From positions 172,147 to 236,146 of the forward strand of contig NZ_VJYD01000007.1 of assembly GCF_007341385.1 (NCBI RefSeq): a stretch of 64,000 nt of DNA, read 5' to 3'. Under the pieces are notes generated by a model. That model was given only the letters and a program-made list of their open reading frames with translations. It had not been told where the DNA came from and searched no databases. Positions 26,065-34,952 of the stretch are shown piece by piece (the stretch's first letter is position 1; the number at the start of each line of letters is the position of its first letter). Position numbers and translations under genes: made by a program. Source of the stretch: Flavobacterium daemonense (GTDB lineage: Bacteria > Bacteroidota > Bacteroidia > Flavobacteriales > Flavobacteriaceae).

Positions 26065-26412
26065 ATGAACCTTAATATTATAGGCTATCTAATCTATTTA
26101 GGAATTACGACTTTCATCATTCTAAAAGTTGGAAAAATCTGTTATAACAACGGGAATATTTATGTTGCAGATTTAATTCCGAATCACGCAGACATTTGCC
26201 AAAAAATAAATCAGGTTTTGCTTTTGGCTTATTATCTCTTGAATATTGGTTATTGTGCAATGACATTGATTTCCTGGCAAAAGATTGTTTCTCTTCCTCA
26301 ATTAATTGAAGTAATCTGTATAAAAACAGCTGTCATAATTTTTATTATTTCAATTCTACATTACCTCAACATTTTAATTATAACTAAATACATTCAAAAA
26401 TTAATCAAATAA
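26065..26412 (+). CDS. small membrane protein, paralogue of the next gene
   Basis: 115 residues with three membrane segments. It shares with the protein encoded at 26432-26818 the pattern IGYxIYL, then NGxIxxxD, then YLLNIGxxxM, which indicates a tandem duplication that has diverged. The N-terminal segment is immediately membranous and there is no cleavable signal. Family not recognised. Located 5 bp after the preceding gene and 19 bp before the next. Confidence 0.75.
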   Translation: MNLNIIGYLIYLGITTFIILKVGKICYNNGNIYVADLIPNHADICQKINQVLLLAYYLLNIGYCAMTLISWQKIVSLPQLIEVICIKTAVIIFIISILHYLNILIITKYIQKLIK

Positions 26413-26431
26413 CAACTAAAATTCAAATATT

Positions 26432-26818
26432 ATGGAAACTACAAAAATCTTAATCGGTTACGGAATTTATTTACCAGTCGCTTTGTTTCTAACGTATTAT
26501 GTTTCTAGAACGCTTTTTAAAAACGGAAAAATCTTTATGCTTGACATTTTTAAAGGCCGAGAAGAAATTGCTCAGGCAACGAATAAACTTTTTGAAACTG
26601 GATTTTATCTTTTAAATATTGGTTTTGCATTAATGATTTTGGAACTTAATCTTTATCAGGATAGTTATCAAGAATTAATTGAAAGATTGAGCTATAAAAT
26701 TGGAGGATTTTCTATTTATCTTGGCATGATGTTATTCTTCAACTTGTATTTCTTTTTTAGAGGAAAAAGAAAAGCTAAAGAAGCTCAAAGAGAAGAAAGA
26801 TTGGTTTTTAAAGCTTAA
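26432..26818 (+). CDS. small membrane protein, paralogue of the preceding gene
   Basis: 128 residues, three membrane segments and a charged C-terminal tail (FFRGKRKAKEAQREERL) expected in the cytoplasm. It shares IGYGIYL, KNGKIFMLDIF and YLLNIGFALM with its upstream neighbour. It is the last gene of the operon, with a strong terminator 12 bp later. Function unknown; the paralogous pair could form a hetero-oligomer. Confidence 0.77.
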   Translation: METTKILIGYGIYLPVALFLTYYVSRTLFKNGKIFMLDIFKGREEIAQATNKLFETGFYLLNIGFALMILELNLYQDSYQELIERLSYKIGGFSIYLGMMLFFNLYFFFRGKRKAKEAQREERLVFKA

Positions 26819-26830
26819 TTCTTCATAACG

Positions 26831-26863
26831 AAACCCGACAGGTTTTAAAAACCTGTCGGGTTT
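26831..26863. terminator. terminator, AAACCCGACAGG word
   Basis: Perfect 15-bp arms AAACCCGACAGGTTT / AAACCTGTCGGGTTT. The same word forms the terminator after gcvP (31764-31796). Confidence 0.88.
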
Positions 26864-26875
26864 AATACTCAAAAA

Positions 26876-27100
26876 ATGAAAAAACTCATAAGCGTAGCCG
26901 GAACAGGTTTTCGAGGGAAAGTTTTAGTGAATCATTTCAAAAGTAAATTTGACTGGATTGTCATTTCTGATAGCGAACAGACGAAGCAAATCTTCACTAG
27001 TAACTCCTTTCCAATAAGCCAATCTTTGTCGAGCTTCTCGCGAAGATTTCTCCCTCCGATCGAAATGACAATATTGCGGAAAACTGAAGCAAAATTATGA
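26876..27100 (+). pseudogene. remnant of an SDR/epimerase-type gene with an inserted repeat
   Basis: The frame of 74 codons starts like a Rossmann-fold nucleotide-sugar epimerase/TIGR01777-type protein (VAGTGFRGKVLVNHFKSKF, an imperfect GxxGxxG). From base 26959 on, however, it consists of the interspersed ~120-bp repeat. It returns to non-repeat sequence only for the last codons. The TGA overlaps the ATG of the SRPBCC gene (ATGA, 27097-27100), as coupled genes do. I read it as an internally deleted gene whose middle was replaced by the repeat. It could alternatively be a chance frame with no ancestor. Confidence 0.5.
26959..27079. repeat. interspersed hairpin repeat, GTCATTTCGAC family, copy 1 (divergent)
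   Basis: It begins TTGTCATTTCTGATAG and ends GATCGAAATGACAATATTG. The centre CCAATAAGCCAATCTTTGTC is shared, apart from one base, with the copy at 27631. The left arm has diverged, so the hairpin is weaker than in the other copies. Confidence 0.8.
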
Positions 27101-27552
27101 CGACAATAAATCTCACAACTAAAATAAATGCATCAAAACAAATCGTTTTTGATGCTTCAAGAAATATCGATATCCATCAGCAATCTGCAAGTCCATCAAA
27201 AGAAAAAGCAATTGCGGGGGTGACATCTGGCTTAATAAATTTAAATGAAACGGTAACCTGGCGTGGTAAACATTTTGGATTTTATCTCACACACAAAACA
27301 CGAATTCCCGTAATGAATTTCTACGATTATTTTGTGGATGAAATGGAGAAAGGGAAATTCAAATCTTTCAGACATGAACATATTTTTGAAGAAGAAAATG
27401 GAATAACAATTATGAAGGATGTATTGCAATATGAAACTCCGTTTGGAATCTTCGGAGAACTTTTTGATATTTTATTTTTGGAAAAGCATTTGACGATTTT
27501 TCTTTTGGAAAGAAATAAAGTTTTAAAAGAGGTTTCAGAAAAACTGAATTAA
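27097..27552 (+). CDS. SRPBCC (START/Bet v1-like) family protein
   Basis: 151 residues: an N-terminal strand INLTTKINASKQIVFDASRNIDIHQQS, then ETVTWRGKHFGFYLTHKTRIPVMNFYDYFVDEM, and a final long helix (FLEKHLTIFLLERNKVLKEVSEKL). This is the helix-grip fold of SRPBCC ligand-binding proteins. Such genes are often beside TIGR01777-type SDR genes, and the broken SDR-like frame just upstream overlaps its start by 4 bp (ATGA). Ligand unknown. Confidence 0.85.
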   Translation: MTTINLTTKINASKQIVFDASRNIDIHQQSASPSKEKAIAGVTSGLINLNETVTWRGKHFGFYLTHKTRIPVMNFYDYFVDEMEKGKFKSFRHEHIFEEENGITIMKDVLQYETPFGIFGELFDILFLEKHLTIFLLERNKVLKEVSEKLN

Positions 27553-27630
27553 GATAAGTTAATTGTTTTCTCAAACAGTTTTAGAAATTATCAAAGTTTA
27601 AAACTTTGACAAAGTACAATCCTCATGATA

Positions 27631-27741
27631 TTGTCATTTCGACGAAGGAGAAATCTTCGCAAGTAACTCCGGCTCCAATAAGCCAATCTTTGTAGAGCTT
27701 CTTGCGAAGATTTCTCCTTCGTCGAAATGACAAGATTGCGG
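27631..27741. repeat. interspersed hairpin repeat, GTCATTTCGAC family, copy 2
   Basis: GTCATTTCGACGAAGGAGAA on the left is perfectly matched by TTCTCCTTCGTCGAAATGAC on the right, with arms extending further through AATCTTCGCAAG / CTTGCGAAGATT. The centre again has CCAATAAGCCAATCTTTGTA. Confidence 0.9.
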
Positions 27742-27784
27742 TAACAAATCTTCTTTTGAAAAATGATTTTTCTCTTTTTACGGT

Positions 27785-27871
27785 TTGCGTGAGGGATTGA
27801 GGCGGTATCCTTTTATGAAGCGGAGCGGAATAAAAGATATAGCCGAAAGCCCGACCCGGAGGGTCACGCCC
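27785..27871 (-). other. structured intergenic element, GGGCGTGACC core, copy 1
   Basis: Read on the minus strand it starts GGGCGTGACC and closes with ATCCCTCACGC, so GCGTGA pairs with TCACGC. Inside are a small hairpin GACCC-TCC-GGGTC, the conserved CGGGCTTTCGG, and a long imperfect hairpin with CTTTTAT / ATAAAAG. It lies 9 bp after the stop codon of the UbiA-like gene in the sense orientation. The second copy at 44105-44220 keeps the core but has different arms. It is a candidate structured RNA or repeat. Confidence 0.65.
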
Positions 27872-27880
27872 AAATTATTT

Positions 27881-28693
27881 TTATAAAAACACAATCATCA
27901 ACCACCAAAAAATCGGCACACTTTCTACCCAAAAAGACGTGTAATATTTGGAGCGGTTTGGATTTGCAAATGCAATAAACAACATCAAAATGATGACCAT
28001 AATAAGATTTATAATCGCATCGTGGTAATTAAATGTTGAAATAAAAACTTCTAAAAACCAAAACGGAATCAGCAATAGAAATCCTAAATATTTTGTTTTT
28101 TTCACTCCTATTGTCTGCGGAACGGTCTGCAAATGCGGATCATCATTAGCCAAATCAATGATTTCAAAAACCAGAATCAGAACAAAAACCAAAATAAATC
28201 GCTGAATACATTTGATGAAGAAATCTGTTGTAAATGGGATTTTGGCATTTATTAAAGGCAAGACCAAAGTGGCGCCAACCCAGCAAAGTGCTACGATATA
28301 GATTTTTACGCCAGCCCAGTTTCGGGCATTTTTTCTGTTTGGAAAAAATGGCAAGGTATAGAGTGCCGTAATGGCAAAAATTCCGACGGAGACAATTTGC
28401 GTGATTCTTTGCAAATGGAAAAAATAATAGCCGACTAAAATCAATGAAATAAAACTCAAAAGAGCAATAATTTTTAATTGCGTTCCGATTGGATTTTTCT
28501 TTACGCGAACAAGCGCGTCATATTTTACGAAATTATATCCTACAATTGTCCCGAAAAAAACAAACAAAGCCATGGGTTCATCATACTGAATATGAAATAC
28601 ATGAAATGTAATTCGGACTAAAGCATAACACGACAAAGCCACGTGAATACTGCTGTTTAAATAAAAATCAAAAAATTGTTTTAGAAGTTTCAT
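27881..28693 (-). CDS. UbiA-superfamily prenyltransferase-like membrane protein
   Basis: 270 residues with about eight membrane segments. The first aspartate motif is degenerate (YNFVKYDALV, an N..D arrangement) and the second reads FEIIDLANDDPH, which matches the DxxxD region of UbiA enzymes. PQTIGVKKTKYLG follows, as in that superfamily. It would transfer a prenyl or related group in the inner membrane. The weak first motif leaves the possibility of a non-prenyl substrate or loss of activity. Monocistronic and divergent from gcvP. Confidence 0.75.
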   Translation of the reverse strand: MKLLKQFFDFYLNSSIHVALSCYALVRITFHVFHIQYDEPMALFVFFGTIVGYNFVKYDALVRVKKNPIGTQLKIIALLSFISLILVGYYFFHLQRITQIVSVGIFAITALYTLPFFPNRKNARNWAGVKIYIVALCWVGATLVLPLINAKIPFTTDFFIKCIQRFILVFVLILVFEIIDLANDDPHLQTVPQTIGVKKTKYLGFLLLIPFWFLEVFISTFNYHDAIINLIMVIILMLFIAFANPNRSKYYTSFWVESVPIFWWLMIVFL

Positions 28694-28789
28694 AGCTCAA
28701 ATCTAATCAATTAGTAACAAATCAACTCATTACTTAGAAATTTGATAAAAAATGAAGTTAAAAATACCCATTAAATTATTAATAATACT

Positions 28790-28797
28790 TAATTTTG
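28790..28797 (+). promoter_or_regulatory. -7 element TAATTTTG before gcvP
   Basis: It matches TAnnTTTG and leaves an ~85-nt leader before the gcvP ATG. The leader has no convincing glycine-riboswitch core. Confidence 0.5.
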
Positions 28798-28888
28798 CGC
28801 CACAAAAAAACAACACATTTACTTTTAAATGTGATTCGTACAGCAAAACGGTGCACGAACACATCAATTAAAAAAATTAGATAGCTAC

Positions 28889-31738
28889 ATGAAAACAGAT
28901 GCTTTTGCTTTAAGACACATTGGTCCAAGAGAAACTGATCTTCAGCATATGCTGAAAACAATTGGAGTTGACTCGATCGAGCGACTTGTTTACGAAACCC
29001 TTCCGGACGATATTCGTTTAAAAGCACCTTTGAATTTAGATCCTGCAATGACAGAATATGAATTCGCAAACCACATTCAGGAATTAGGAAAGAAAAATAA
29101 AGTATTCAAATCATATATTGGTTTGGGTTATCATCCAACTATTGTTCCGGCTCCAATTCAGAGAAATATCTTCGAAAATCCGGGATGGTATACTGCTTAT
29201 ACGCCTTATCAAGCAGAAATTGCGCAAGGTCGTCTTGAAGCAATCTTAAATTTCCAAACTACTGTTATTGAATTAACTGGAATGGAAATTGCAAACGCAT
29301 CTTTATTAGATGAAGGAACTGCTGCTGCAGAAGCTATGGCGTTATTATTTGATGTTCGTACAAGAGATCAAAAGAAAAACAATACACATAAATTCTTCGT
29401 TTCTGAAGAAATTTTACCTCAAACTTTATCAGTTTTACAAACACGTTCAACTCCAATTGGAATTGAATTGGTTGTTGGAAACCACGAAACATTTGATTTT
29501 TCAAATGAATTTTTCGGAGCTATTTTACAATACCCAGGAAAATATGGTCAGGTAAACGATTACAGCGCTTTTGTTGCTAAAGCAAAAGAAAACGAAATCA
29601 AAGTTGCCTTTGCAGCGGATATTTTATCATTAGCTACTTTAACTTCTCCAGGAGAAATGGGAGCTGCAGTAGTTGTTGGAACTTCACAACGTTTTGGTGT
29701 TCCAATGGGTTACGGTGGTCCTCACGCTGCTTTTTTTGCAACTAAAGAAGAATACAAACGTTCTATGCCGGGTCGTATCATCGGAGTTTCTATCGATGTG
29801 AACGGAAACCGCGCTTTACGTATGGCTTTAGGAACTCGTGAACAGCACATTAAACGTGAAAAAGCGACTTCAAATATTTGTACTGCTCAGGTTTTATTAG
29901 CAGTTATGGCTGGAATGTATGCGGTTTACCACGGTCCAGAAGGATTAAAATACATTGCAAACAAAGTTCACGCATCGGCGGTTACTGCTGCTGAAGCTTT
30001 AAATAAATTAGGAGTTTACCAAACAAATACAGCTTACTTTGATACTATTTTAGTAAAAGCTGATGCTCAAAAAGTAAAAGCTGTTGCTGAGAAAAATGAA
30101 GTAAACTTCTTCTATGTTGATGCTGATACGATTTCTATTTCGTTCAACGAAACAACTTCAATCGCTGACATCAACCAAATTATTGCGATTTTCGCTGAAG
30201 CTTTAGGAAAAGAAGTTTTCACAGTTTCTGAATTAACTGAGGCTAGTCAATTACCAGCTTCATTAGAAAGAACTTCTTCTTTCTTGACGCATGATGTTTT
30301 CAACAATCATCATTCAGAAAGCCAGTTGATGCGTTACATCAAAAAATTAGAGCGTAAAGATCTATCGTTGAATCACTCAATGATTTCATTAGGTTCTTGT
30401 ACGATGAAATTGAACGCTGCTTCTGAAATGTTGCCTCTTTCAATGCCAAACTGGAACAGCATTCACCCGTTTGCACCAGTTGAACAAGCTGAAGGTTACA
30501 TTACAATGCTTAAAAAATTAGAGCAGCAATTAAATGTAATAACTGGCTTTGCTGGAACTACTTTACAGCCAAACTCTGGAGCTCAAGGTGAATATGCTGG
30601 TTTAATGGCTATTCGTGCTTACCACATGTCAAGAAACGAAGGTCACCGTAATGTATGTTTGATTCCTTCGTCAGCTCACGGAACAAATCCTGCTTCTGCA
30701 GCGATGGCCGGAATGAAAATCATTGTTACGAAAACTACTCCGGAAGGAAATATTGACGTTGAAGATTTAAGAGAAAAAGCGATTGAACACAAAGATGATT
30801 TATCTTGTTTAATGGTTACTTATCCATCTACTCACGGTGTTTTCGAATCTTCAATTATCGAAATCACAAAATTAATCCACGAAAACGGCGGATTAGTATA
30901 TATGGATGGTGCAAACATGAACGCGCAAGTTGGATTAACAAATCCTGCTACAATTGGCGCTGACGTTTGTCACTTGAACTTACACAAAACATTCGCTATT
31001 CCTCACGGTGGTGGTGGACCTGGAGTTGGACCAATCTGTGTGAACGAAAAATTAGTTCCGTTCTTGCCAACAAATCCAATCTTAAAAGTAGGTGGTGAAC
31101 AAGCGATTACAGCAATTTCATCTGCTCCTTACGGATCTGCTTTAGTATGTTTAATTTCTTACGGTTACATCACAATGATGGGAGCTGACGGATTAAAAAG
31201 TGCTACAGAACATGCAATTTTGAATGCTAACTATATGAAATCGCGTTTCGAAGGCCACTACCCAATTCTTTACACTGGAGAATGCGGAAGAGCGGCGCAC
31301 GAAATGATTTTAGATTGCCGTGCATTTAAAGAAAACGGAATCGAAGTGGGTGATATCGCAAAACGTTTGATGGATTACGGTTTCCACGCTCCTACAGTTT
31401 CTTTCCCGGTTGCCGGAACTTTAATGATTGAACCTACAGAATCTGAGGATTTAGCTGAATTAGATCGTTTTTGTGATGCACTTATCTCAATCAGAAAAGA
31501 GATTGAAGCTGCAACAGCTGATGACAAAAACAATGTATTGAAAAATGCACCTCACACATTAGCAATGTTAACTGCAGATTCTTGGGATTTCCCTTATTCA
31601 AGAGAAACAGCGGCTTATCCGTTAGATTATATCGCTGACAATAAATTCTGGCCATCTGTTCGTCGTGTTGACGATGCTTATGGTGACAGAAATTTAGTTT
31701 GTAGCTGTGCTCCTATTGAAGCTTACATGGAAAACTAA
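28889..31738 (+). CDS. gcvP: glycine dehydrogenase (decarboxylating), P-protein of glycine cleavage
   Basis: 949 residues, the long homodimeric form with both halves fused. N-terminal RHIGPRETDLQHML; GVDSIE. The pyridoxal-phosphate lysine is K700 in LHKTFAIPHGGGGPG. The C-terminal CSCAPIEAYMEN is typical. It decarboxylates glycine and transfers the aminomethyl group to lipoyl-GcvH. gcvT and gcvH are not in this window. Codon use is conspicuously uniform with frequent use of preferred codons, in keeping with high expression. Confidence 0.98.
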   Translation: MKTDAFALRHIGPRETDLQHMLKTIGVDSIERLVYETLPDDIRLKAPLNLDPAMTEYEFANHIQELGKKNKVFKSYIGLGYHPTIVPAPIQRNIFENPGWYTAYTPYQAEIAQGRLEAILNFQTTVIELTGMEIANASLLDEGTAAAEAMALLFDVRTRDQKKNNTHKFFVSEEILPQTLSVLQTRSTPIGIELVVGNHETFDFSNEFFGAILQYPGKYGQVNDYSAFVAKAKENEIKVAFAADILSLATLTSPGEMGAAVVVGTSQRFGVPMGYGGPHAAFFATKEEYKRSMPGRIIGVSIDVNGNRALRMALGTREQHIKREKATSNICTAQVLLAVMAGMYAVYHGPEGLKYIANKVHASAVTAAEALNKLGVYQTNTAYFDTILVKADAQKVKAVAEKNEVNFFYVDADTISISFNETTSIADINQIIAIFAEALGKEVFTVSELTEASQLPASLERTSSFLTHDVFNNHHSESQLMRYIKKLERKDLSLNHSMISLGSCTMKLNAASEMLPLSMPNWNSIHPFAPVEQAEGYITMLKKLEQQLNVITGFAGTTLQPNSGAQGEYAGLMAIRAYHMSRNEGHRNVCLIPSSAHGTNPASAAMAGMKIIVTKTTPEGNIDVEDLREKAIEHKDDLSCLMVTYPSTHGVFESSIIEITKLIHENGGLVYMDGANMNAQVGLTNPATIGADVCHLNLHKTFAIPHGGGGPGVGPICVNEKLVPFLPTNPILKVGGEQAITAISSAPYGSALVCLISYGYITMMGADGLKSATEHAILNANYMKSRFEGHYPILYTGECGRAAHEMILDCRAFKENGIEVGDIAKRLMDYGFHAPTVSFPVAGTLMIEPTESEDLAELDRFCDALISIRKEIEAATADDKNNVLKNAPHTLAMLTADSWDFPYSRETAAYPLDYIADNKFWPSVRRVDDAYGDRNLVCSCAPIEAYMEN

Positions 31739-31763
31739 AAATTAATTTTTTTATACATATTTC

Positions 31764-31796
31764 AAACCCGACAGATTTAAAAACCTGTCGGGTTTT
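31764..31796 (+). terminator. gcvP terminator
   Basis: AAACCCGACAGATTT / AAACCTGTCGGGTTT with a following T-rich stretch. It is the same word as at 26831-26863. Confidence 0.88.
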
Positions 31797-31802
31797 GTTT
31801 TT

Positions 31803-31857
31803 GTTTCAGGTTTCAAGTTTCAGGTTTCAGGTTCCAACACAACTTGAAACCTGAAAC
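31803..31857. repeat. intergenic inverted repeat, GTTTCAGGTTTCAAGTT
   Basis: GTTTCAGGTTTCAAGTT (31803-31819) is perfectly complementary to AACTTGAAACCTGAAAC (31841-31857). The rest of the 310-bp gap to the KASIII gene is AT-rich, with a possible TATACTTTAG -7 box near 32012. Nothing else was recognised. Confidence 0.85.
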
Positions 31858-32048
31858 TTTTTTCAACCCTCTTCTCTATTTCAAACGTTTGAAATCTCGG
31901 AAAAATTAAAAAATCATTAAAAAATAACCATTATATGAGCCAAAAAATTGTTATTTCATAATTATATGCATGCATAGTATTTTTTATGGCTGTTATCATG
32001 ATTTTATTTATACTTTAGCAATAAATTTATTGGATAATTACAGGAAAA

Positions 32049-33107
32049 ATGAAAATAAAAATCATTGGTATTGGGAGTTATATTCCTAATTTAGAAGTTA
32101 AAAACACAGACTTTGACAAGCATATTTTTTTAAATGAAGATGGAACTCCTTTTGGTTATCCCAATGAAGTTGTTATAAAAAAATTTAAAGGCATCACCGG
32201 AATTCAAAACCGCCGTTATGCTGAACCACAATACACAGCCTCAGATTTAGCATTTTTTGCAGCCGAAAAAGCGATTGCAAATGCAGGAATCGATGCTGAA
32301 ACATTAGACTATATTATTTTTGCTCATAATTTTGGTGACGTAAAAACCGGAACGCATCAAACTGATATTTTACCAAGTTTAGCGACTCGCGTAAAAAACA
32401 AATTAGGCATCAAAAACCCTAAATGTGTGGCTTATGATATTCTTTTTGGTTGCCCGGGTTGGATTGAAGGTGTTTTACAAGCCAATGCTTTCATCAAATC
32501 TGGAATGGCAAAAAGAGTGATGGTAATTGGTGCCGAGACTTTATCAAGAGTTGTTGACGATCACGATCGCGATTCGATGATATATTCTGATGGAGCTGGA
32601 GTTTCAATCTTAGAAGCTTCAACAGACGACGCCGGACTTTTGTCCTATGAAAGTGCCACTTTTGCTTATGACGAAGCGAATTACCTTTTCTTCGGAAAAT
32701 CATACAATCCTGATTTAGATCCAGACATTAAATACATCAAAATGTATGGCCGAAAAATCTACGAATTTGCGTTGAGCAATGTTCCGTGCGCAATGAAAAG
32801 CTGCTTAGACAAAAGCGGTATTGGAATTGACGAGGTAAAAAAAATCTTGATTCATCAGGCAAACGAAAAAATGGACGAAGCGATTATTGAACGTTTCTAT
32901 AAACTTTATGATAAAACGCCACCAAAAGACATTATGCCAATGAGCATTCATGATTTAGGAAACAGCAGTGTCGCTACAGTTCCTACGCTATACGATTTGA
33001 TTTTACAAGGGAAAATTGAGAATCAAGAAATCAACAAAGGCGATGTTCTTATTTTTGCTTCGGTTGGAGCAGGAATGAATATTAATGCTTTTGTGTATCG
33101 ATATTAA
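32049..33107 (+). CDS. 3-oxoacyl-ACP synthase III-like ketosynthase
   Basis: 352 residues with the KASIII triad Cys135 (FGCPGW), His269 (IHQANEKM) and Asn305 (LGNSSVATVP). N-terminal IIGIGSYIPNLEVKNTDF and DSMIYSDGAGVSIL are family-typical. It would condense an acyl-CoA with malonyl-ACP, but the sequence belongs to the broader FabH-like group and is not obviously the housekeeping FabH. The next genes encode a methyltransferase, a GT2 glycosyltransferase and a lipid ABC transporter, so a role in an envelope lipid or secondary product is possible. A 30-bp-arm inverted repeat separates it from them. Confidence 0.87.
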   Translation: MKIKIIGIGSYIPNLEVKNTDFDKHIFLNEDGTPFGYPNEVVIKKFKGITGIQNRRYAEPQYTASDLAFFAAEKAIANAGIDAETLDYIIFAHNFGDVKTGTHQTDILPSLATRVKNKLGIKNPKCVAYDILFGCPGWIEGVLQANAFIKSGMAKRVMVIGAETLSRVVDDHDRDSMIYSDGAGVSILEASTDDAGLLSYESATFAYDEANYLFFGKSYNPDLDPDIKYIKMYGRKIYEFALSNVPCAMKSCLDKSGIGIDEVKKILIHQANEKMDEAIIERFYKLYDKTPPKDIMPMSIHDLGNSSVATVPTLYDLILQGKIENQEINKGDVLIFASVGAGMNINAFVYRY

Positions 33108-33138
33108 AAGTAGCTTTAACAAGCCTGAGTGAAATAAT

Positions 33139-33268
33139 CTCGCAAAGACGCGAAGTCGCAAAGTTTTTTTTGCCACAGATTAAGAGAATTAAAAAGATTA
33201 AAAAATCTGTTTAAATCTGCCAAATCTGCGTGAAACAGAAAAACTTTGCGACTTCGCGTCTTTGCGAG
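33139..33268. repeat. inverted repeat with perfect 30-bp arms (CTCGCAAAGACGCGAAG)
   Basis: The left arm 33139-33168 starts CTCGCAAAGACGCGAAGTCG, and the right arm 33239-33268 is its exact complement. The loop holds a second nested pair around CACAGATT / AATCTGT. A half-copy-like word (TTTGCGTAAACCTTTGCG) is at 42844-42861. It could terminate the KASIII transcript. Confidence 0.9.
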
Positions 33269-33340
33269 AAATTCATTTTAAAACTTAGCATTGTAACTGA
33301 ATACTGAATACTAAAAACTGAACACTGATTACTTTTTTAG

Positions 33341-33348
33341 TATATTTG
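33341..33348 (+). promoter_or_regulatory. -7 element TATATTTG before the methyltransferase gene
   Basis: It matches TAnnTTTG, 48 bp before the ATG at 33397. The -33 is not clear. Confidence 0.55.
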
Positions 33349-33396
33349 CGACCTAATTAAAATCAAGAACGAGAGATTGATTCGTTCGCAGCGACT

Positions 33397-33924
33397 ATGT
33401 ACGAAAAAACGTTTCCGAATAAAAGATTCAAGCTTACTTTAGAATTTTTACAAAAACACGTTAGCACATCTGAAACCATTTTTGATTTTGGTGTACCAAA
33501 TCCGTTTTCTAAAATAATGGAAGAAAACGGCTATACCGTAAAAAACACAAAAGGTGAAGATTTAGACAACGATCAGACCGCTTTACAAACTGAAGATTAT
33601 ACTGTTTTTACAGCATTTGAAATTTTCGAACATTTGCTAAATCCATATACCATTTTACAAAACGTAAAATGTGACAAACTCTTAATTTCAATTCCGTTGC
33701 GTTTATGGTTTTCACCAGCATATCGTTCTAAAACAGATATGTGGGACAGACATTACCACGAATTTGAAGACTGGCAATTAGACTGGCTTTTAGAAAAAAC
33801 GGGTTGGAAAATCACAGACCGTTTACAATTCACACATCCTGTAAAAAAGTTTGGACTTAGACCCTTATTAAGATATTTTACACCAAGATATTATCTTGTA
33901 GTGGCAGAGAAAATTCATAATTAA
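33397..33924 (+). CDS. probable SAM-dependent methyltransferase
   Basis: 175 residues. The layout resembles a short class I methyltransferase: ETIFDFGVPNPFSKIMEENGYTV in the place of motif I, with the GxGxG glycines largely lost, the acidic GEDLDND, and TAFEIFEHLLNPYTIL in the motif IV/post position. The FEHLxNP pattern is seen in ubiquinone/sugar-type methyltransferases. The degenerate SAM loop makes activity uncertain. It is followed after ~100 bp by the GT2 gene, so a common glycan or lipid pathway is plausible. Confidence 0.7.
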   Translation: MYEKTFPNKRFKLTLEFLQKHVSTSETIFDFGVPNPFSKIMEENGYTVKNTKGEDLDNDQTALQTEDYTVFTAFEIFEHLLNPYTILQNVKCDKLLISIPLRLWFSPAYRSKTDMWDRHYHEFEDWQLDWLLEKTGWKITDRLQFTHPVKKFGLRPLLRYFTPRYYLVVAEKIHN

Positions 33925-34025
33925 TATCGCAGATTAACGATTTTAAATCTTTGATTTTTAGATGACTTTCATAAAATCTAAAATCTAAAATCTCATCCCG
34001 AGGCTTCGGGACTAAAATTCTTAAA

Positions 34026-34874
34026 ATGAAATATTACATCGTCATTCCTGCGCATAACGAGCAAGACTTAATTGGCTTGACTTTACAATCTTTGATTACT
34101 CAGACCGTTTTGCCTTCAAAAATTGTTGTAGTAAACGACAATTCGACTGATAAAACGGAAGAAGTTGTATTAAGTTTTGCAAAAGAAAATCCATACATTT
34201 CTGTTGTAAACAAAACTTCGGATGCGATTCATTTACCGGGAAGCAAAGTGATTCAGGCATTTCAGAAAGGTTTTGAAACACTGGATTCAAACTACGATAT
34301 TATCGTAAAAATAGATGGTGATTTAATTTTTCCTTCAAATTATTTCGAAACCATAATCAAGCATTTCGAATCGGATTCACGAATTGGAATGGCTGGCGGA
34401 TTCTGTTATATCGAAAAAAATGGAGATTGGGTTCTAGAAAATCTAACCGATAAAGATCACATTCGCGGCGCTTTAAAAGCATATAGAAAAGAAACCTATC
34501 AGCAAATTGGCGGTTTAAAACCTGCAATGGGCTGGGATACTGTTGATGAATTGCTTTGTAAATTTTATGATTGGAAAATTGTGACCGACGAATCTTTACA
34601 TGTAAAACATTTAAAACCAACTGGTGCAAATTACAATAAAACAGCTCGTTACAAACAAGGCGAAGCTTTTTACACTTTAGGATACGGTTTCTGGATTACT
34701 TCAATTGCATCGGCAAAATTGGCGATGATGAAGAAAAAACCTTTTCTGTTTTTAGATTACATTAAAGGATTTCTAAAAGCAAAAAAAGCAAAAACTCCTT
34801 TAATAGTAACCTCTGAACAAGCTAAATTTATTAGAAATTACCGTTTGCAAAAAATGAAAGAAAAGCTTTTCTAG
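34026..34874 (+). CDS. family 2 glycosyltransferase
   Basis: 282 residues with a GT-A fold: N-terminal YYIVIPAHNEQDLIGLTLQSL, VVNDNSTDKTEEVV, the DxD-type motif KIDGDLIFP, and WDTVDELLCKF as acceptor region. No transmembrane helix is evident, apart from a hydrophobic stretch near the C-terminus (KKKPFLFLDYIKGFL), so it is cytoplasmic or membrane-peripheral. The sugar donor is unknown. It is preceded by a methyltransferase-like gene and followed by mlaEF-type genes. Confidence 0.9.
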   Translation: MKYYIVIPAHNEQDLIGLTLQSLITQTVLPSKIVVVNDNSTDKTEEVVLSFAKENPYISVVNKTSDAIHLPGSKVIQAFQKGFETLDSNYDIIVKIDGDLIFPSNYFETIIKHFESDSRIGMAGGFCYIEKNGDWVLENLTDKDHIRGALKAYRKETYQQIGGLKPAMGWDTVDELLCKFYDWKIVTDESLHVKHLKPTGANYNKTARYKQGEAFYTLGYGFWITSIASAKLAMMKKKPFLFLDYIKGFLKAKKAKTPLIVTSEQAKFIRNYRLQKMKEKLF

Positions 34875-34952
34875 TTTTTAAAACTTAAAAAACTGCAAAC
34901 TGAAACGGTAAACTGTAAACTAATCCTTAATTTAGCAAATATTTCAAAACCT

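Noticed and set aside
26959..27079. Coding continuation of the 26876 frame as a real small protein
   Set aside because: Codons from 26959 on are the interspersed repeat found also at 27631, 42701 and 43940, so homology there is repeat-derived.
28798..28888. Glycine riboswitch in the gcvP leader
   Set aside because: The 85-nt leader is AT-rich with no recognisable tandem aptamer core.
33139..33268. CRISPR-like repeat
   Set aside because: It is one inverted repeat with a single pair of 30-bp arms, not a series of direct repeats with spacers; no cas gene is in the window.
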